A program made the translations under genes and the position numbers. Of a stretch of DNA of 64,000 nt, positions 54,901 through 61,153 are shown one piece after another. Origin of the DNA: Ancylostoma caninum (lineage: Eukaryota; Nematoda; Chromadorea; Rhabditida; Ancylostomatidae); NCBI GenBank assembly GCA_037903475.1, contig JBAJFG010000037.1:372001-436000 (forward strand). The letters run 5' to 3'. The notes beneath the pieces are model-generated. The model was not told the origin of the DNA, made no database searches, and saw only the letters and a list, made by a program, of their open reading frames with translations. The stretch's first letter is position 1. Each line of letters starts with the position of its first letter.

Positions 54901-57900
54901 TGCACCTGGTAGAGGCCTTCCGACAACTTGGAGAGCGCGAGGAAGTTTGCGCCACTTCCAGAGAGCGATAAATGGTTGTTGTTTGACGCTGGACCATCGT
55001 CGTCCATAACCTCAAAGCTCACTACTCGAAACTGAGACACATACTTAATAAAAACGTTTCAAGGCAAGCCTGGAACCTGGACAAGGAAGGGCATGATCAG
55101 TCTGTTGTTGGAAAGTCGAATAAAGCTGTCTGACGCCTCCAAATGAGGTGGGTTATCGTTAACATCCAGAACGTCAATCTTCACGTGAACAGGAGCGGTT
55201 TTCCTTCCTGAATATGCATCGCAAACTTAGTAGTGAAATGAATATATCGTGACAGAGGTAAGATATAGGGGACCAACCATGAGCATCCACCAGCAAAACG
55301 TGATGATTCTGCTGTTTCTCGTAATCCAGACAACTTCCTTCATCCGGGCATGAGAGGATCAAGTCCGATCCAATGAGCGAGAATCTGATAACGCGTCGTT
55401 GTTATGAACCACTGTATAGATCAGTTATCGAGGTGGTAGGGAGTGCACAAAAGGAACAAAGAATAAGTAAAATATAAAACTAGCCGCCTTTATATTAGCC
55501 AAGTGCTGTACTGTCACCTTCTCCAAAAAATCTCTATCATTAGCTACCATAATATTACATTTGAAGCGTTTGGCATATTCACACACGGAGGTTCGACGCC
55601 CGCGGACTGTTCTGGGCTGGTATTCAACGTTGAGTCTACCCGCGGTAAGCTTGGTGACGCCCGTAGTTTACCCATAATTTGTTATTCATGGAAGAATTCA
55701 CACAGTGACCTCTGGGTGAAACATCAGGTGAACTACACCTGCCTATAAGTGCCTGCTAGTCCCTACCCCCCCCCCCTCCCATGACACCCCACACAATACC
55801 GTGACCCGCAACGAATTTGACGCTTCACCCAGAGGACAAATAGAGCAGACTATTTTTAGTAGACCTGAAGTTACTAAAACACCTTTGGGCAAGCTGTCGT
55901 GATATCTTCTCTTTGATACTCCTTGTAAGCTCAGTAAATAGGCCCGTTTTACAAGAATAGAAGCCGATTAGAGCATTTTTCTCCTGATGAGACCATCCCA
56001 TGTCAAAAGAGTGACAAACTGAACTTTTACTCCAAAGACTTTATGCCGACATGTCCAGAATACCAGGCGGCACTCGTCGGCTGTTTATATTTCGAACAAT
56101 ACATCTTTGAGAAAACTAATAAAACTATATAGCTTGTGTCAACTATTTCATCATCTTAATCAGATCTGTCGAGACTTGCTGAGATTCAGGAACATTCATG
56201 CACATGGGAATAACCTTTCGCAAGATTTTTAAGCGCATTAAATCTGAAGAACCTCTGAAAGCGAATTTGGCCGTTCTGCACACTTCCTGCATAGAGAATC
56301 CAATTTCAATAATGATCATCCTGAGGATCCTATTTGTTCTACCTCAAAAGTTTTTCATTGCCTATGTTACTCTGTTCGCTTGACGTCATTTTCACAGTTT
56401 TCCTTGCTTATCCCTAGTTCACTTGCGACTTAAGACATAAAACTTTGTTGTTTTTTTTGTTCCCATCAATCCCAGCCTCGTGCCAACCCACAGACAAATC
56501 TGTGACCTCTAATTTTTATGTAAAAACACTTTTTTTACGGTGTTGAAGCACAACATATCCGCTGCTGAGGGAAGACACGGACATAGCACAGTGAAGCTAA
56601 GACCCTGCATACATGGATGTACCTGATCACTTTTCTTGGTTCTTAAACGCAGTAAATTGTACTCACAGTCCAGGAGGACCAACTACTCTCTTCGAATCTC
56701 CGTCCTTAATCTGACCGACAGTGGAGCCCGACGGAGCGCGTTCAGAGATGGAGAAGTTGTATTCGACAACATCGACCTAAAACACCATCTTCGCTCGTCA
56801 GCAAAAGGGATTGGCTCTGTGATTCACCATTTTCTCAGGATTTGAGGCATGCTCGACTCCCTCGTCAACAGGTGGAGTTCCTGCGATAGTGATCACTTTT
56901 GTCGCCATGGAGTTCTTTCCTTCAGCGGTAATCTGAAAGGCCACGTAAAGGAATGATAGGCAAGGCAGATGGCGAGGCATTGTAAGACGTTTTACCGTTA
57001 TAGCAGCTGATGAACTTAATGAAGATGGATTTTTCAAGAAGAGATAAGCCTTGTTCCCGGAGTAGAGTTGTTTTGGTCTTATCTCGAATGCGTCTGAGCC
57101 CTCCAGAGTTATTTTCGTGTAGTGCTTCTTCTTAAAAGAGAGCTAGGCATTACTCTTGATATTGATCTTGCTAAGGTGTCCGTAATCGACCACCTTCTGA
57201 GTGGATGTGACCGAGATGGCCAGCCCTCGGATTATGCTTCCTTTTCTGAGAGCACCTTCGACGCTGAATTTTCCTTCTTCGGTGCCCTCCACGACGATTT
57301 TCAACTCTGGAAATTGCAAACTGGAGGTGAGATAGTCATTTGGTGCATATTATGAAGTTGATTAGTAATGTGATTACAGTTAATATCACTGCTTCTACAG
57401 ACTAAGCTATAAGGTGAATTTTTGACGTCAATTTGCTGTTGTTAAAAGCGTCACCATACCTTCATTGCTCTCCTGTGTACTGCTCATTACTGGGACATCG
57501 CTGTCTTCTCTGCTTTGCTGCGTAGTGCTGACTTCAAGGACAGTCCCCGAACTCTCCTGGATTTCGATATCACTACCTTCTGATGTGAGTTCCAAATCTT
57601 TTCCAGATGACATGGTGCTCTGTGCCTCGTCAGAATGTGGCGAATCAACTGTAGAACGCTGTTCAGCTGAGTTTTGGAACTGTGAAACGTCTGGCATCAA
57701 ATGTACTTCTGCGGATGATTGAGGAGAAGCTGTGGGAAGCGTGAAGTCAATGTTCTCCTCTGTATTTTCGTCTCGCAGCGTTGATGTGATTTCCTCCTTG
57801 TCATCTTGCGCCAACGTTGTTTGCATTTCGTGGGAGGACTCACTGGTTTCTAGGGATGCCGTGGGTTCTACAGGCAGCGATTGCGGAGCAACTGAAGACG

Positions 57901-60900
57901 TTGTGCCAGATTCTGACGACAGCTCCGAAATACTTGCAGTGCTGGGTTCAGATTCTGCAGTAGATTCGCTGCTCTTTGCAGTTGTCACCAAAGGTGTCGT
58001 AACCACCAGGACTTCCACGGTGGTCGGCAGTTCAGAAGTAACGGCGGTTGAAGTGGTACTGGTAGTGCTTCGCCGAGTTGTCGGAGAGAGTGACAGAACG
58101 TCTACGCGAATACTGGCCGTGTGCATGGTTCCTGCATCATGTGCCTAAAAATAAAATCAGCATGGAGAATGAATGGCTGAAGAGCGTTAGCAATTGCCAG
58201 CGAAAGTGTTGTAGAAAATTTGATTTTTCAGTTTCCACTTTTCAAGTTTCTAACAACTACGACACGTGCCGCTAAATATAATGATAAGGGATCTCATTTT
58301 CAGGTAATTTCTCATGTGAAAGATGTGAGCCACTTAACAACATTCAAGTTTAACGCACTCATTAGGAAGAACTTCTCATTCTTTAAGAACGTTGTCAACC
58401 GGACCGTTACATGTCCACACCGATAATATTTAGGAGCATCTAGAGTTTGTAGTTCCACTCCAAAGTTCTGAGTTGTTATTAAAAGACAAGAAGGGGGCCA
58501 ATCGTCACAATTGTAGAACCATGGGAACAACCCGCCCTCCAACTCCGTGTACGTCCCGGGAAACTACTGTCCACTAAAGCTGCAAACCCTGTACAAATCC
58601 GGAAAGATTCACGATGTCCTTTTAGATTGCAAGGCTGACGAGGAAGCCTCGCGATATTATCCCTAAGGAGTAGCACATAACTGTTCTTTGAAAAGGCGTA
58701 CAAGCTCTTGGCGAAGAAGGCCTCTATACCCCTATGTTCTCATTGAATTTTTGAACTTTGCAACTTTTGGACCAGATGTCATCTTTCTCTGGAAAGTTTA
58801 AGAGCGTAGGAGGTGTTCCTTAGTGTATTCAGGAAAACCACCCCACTGGAGATGATGTGTTGAGTGAGGAGATTTTCTCTGACAAGAAAGTCACAATATT
58901 TAAGTTGTACTACTTCCACCATGGGGCAACCTTTCTATTGGAATACCTCTGATAACTGCAGCACGAACGAGCCCGAACAAACGGCGTAGTGGTTATGGTA
59001 GAAACCCTAGCAGCAACGGTTCCCAGTTGCTGCCATCTTCCTCTCGATTGCTGCTCAAGCCTTCGTTTCTTCAACAGCAATTGCTGAGGGACAGCAGCAA
59101 TTGAGGGGAGGATGGCAGCAACTGGGAACCGTTTCTTCTGGGCATTTTGCTCAAACCATTACGCCATTCAGGCTGCGATCGTGCTGCACAGTAGACATTT
59201 GACTCGACCGAGTCAAATCGAGTCGAGTTTCGAATAAATCGACTTTCGAGTGACTCGAAATATCGACTATTCGAAAAAGGCCAAAAATCGAGTTATTCGA
59301 AATGTCGACTATTCGAAAAACCTCAAAAATCGAGTTATTCGAAATATCGACTATTCGAAAAACCTCAAAAATCGAGTTATTCGAAATGTCGACTATTAGG
59401 ACAGTTATTCGACTATTCGTCGAATAACTCAACATTTTTATTGACCCTTTAAACTGGCCAATTTGAACGTTAAAGCTGGCATGAAAGCAGTAGTCCATCC
59501 ATTCTAATGTGTATGTATTTAAACAATTTCCATCAAAGTAATTAAAGTTAAAACAAATAAATCAAAGTAATAGTTCTAAGTTGCAGTATACGACTACTTG
59601 CTCATAGCGACATGCTAGTGAATACTTCTTTGGTTTCGCCACATTTATCCAGGACTTTATTACTGGCTAGATGAATTCTTGACTATAGGTTTTTGACCTG
59701 GTCATTCTTTAAAAGCGCCACTCACGGAAGTCTTAGCGTCGCAGATTTCGCTGTTTCGGTGGTTCAAGGGACATAGAACTCATATTCAATGATGAAATAG
59801 CGCCCAAGGAATCCAGAAAAACAGGATGTCGTTCCCTGAGATGTTGTACTAGCGTCTCTTATTACTCGCATGTCCTGCAGCAATGATGCCATGCGTTCTT
59901 GTGAAAGTAAGCTGGTGCAGCGCACATCAAAAAGGCAACATTGCCATTAGCGCTCACAATTTCTCCACAGATAATTTGTGATTCATTGCCTCGGTGACTA
60001 CAGTAATTTTGACTAAGACTGTACTTATGGACTCTCTCCTGTTACCATAATGGCCACTTCTTTATTCTTTAAGAATGGATCATCATTACTTCTGCACTTC
60101 TGAGATATCATTGATTTTCATGTCACAGTTTGCTTTAATTTTCGCAATGTGCCTTTTTTCATTCCAATCAAAGTTATTGATCGAAGTTAGAAATCATTGT
60201 GTTTTCGGATGCTCCAAATAAAGTTTGGAATCAAATAGATAACTTATTGTTAGTATGTTGCTTCCTAATAAGTACTGCTGACTCGACGAAATATCGATAC
60301 GAATATTCGAAATCGACTATTCGAAAAAGTCCAAAAATCGAGTTGTTCGAAACATCGACTATTCGAAAAAGGCCAAAAATCGAGTTATTCGAAATGTCGA
60401 CTATTCGAAAAAAAATCCCGTCGAGTCAAACGTCTACTGCACAGTTGTCAGAGTTGGTAACAAGAGCCAAAATAGAATTGGTGTACTTATGGTAACGTTT
60501 ATGCACGGAGCATCCATTTCAGCATTGAGCACCATTGGTCAAACTTACCAAAAACGGAACCAAGTTGAGTTTCTTGGCAGACAACTTACCTCGACAGAAA
60601 ACTTGTAGGAACCGTTTTTCGTTAGGTTGTACTGTACGTACACGTCGGCTCGCTGATTTATCGTCACTTTGTACTCGATGTAGTTGTCCAGCTGAAACAT
60701 TCGCGCCACATAAGAGAACGCCTTCAAATATTTCCTAATGCAATTTCGACCGACCTCTTTTTTCATGACGTCACCGATTTCGAACCACCTCATGCGATCG
60801 AACGAGATCTTGAAAATCGGCATCGGCTGGTCTTTCTGCCCCAAGTACGAGATAACGGCCAGAACAGTGGACTCCTTCAAGTATGCAGAACTATCGACTG

Positions 60901-61118
60901 TTACTTATGCCTACCCAAGATGATAAAACACAAACTGGATTCGATCCTTCTGGAACCATAAAGTCATATGAGCTGTGCTCGAACTGAGGCATGAATTCGA
61001 ACAATGGACGGCGCGATGTTGATTCCGTGCTGCTCTCGCTTCTCACTTCTTCGTCACTAGAAGCAATCATTTCAACTGAATAACTTTTCAATATGTTCAT
61101 CATAATGCAAGTGACAAA

Positions 61119-61153
<35 letters not shown>

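Noticed and set aside
57732..58148. 138-codon Ser/Val-rich frame on the plus strand
   Set aside because: Exact antisense of the mucin-like cadherin exon; the minus frame has matching splice sites on both sides.
59151..59498. Repetitive frame (VDISNNSIFEVFRI repeated)
   Set aside because: Translation of the TTCGA-rich tandem units in the hAT-type element.
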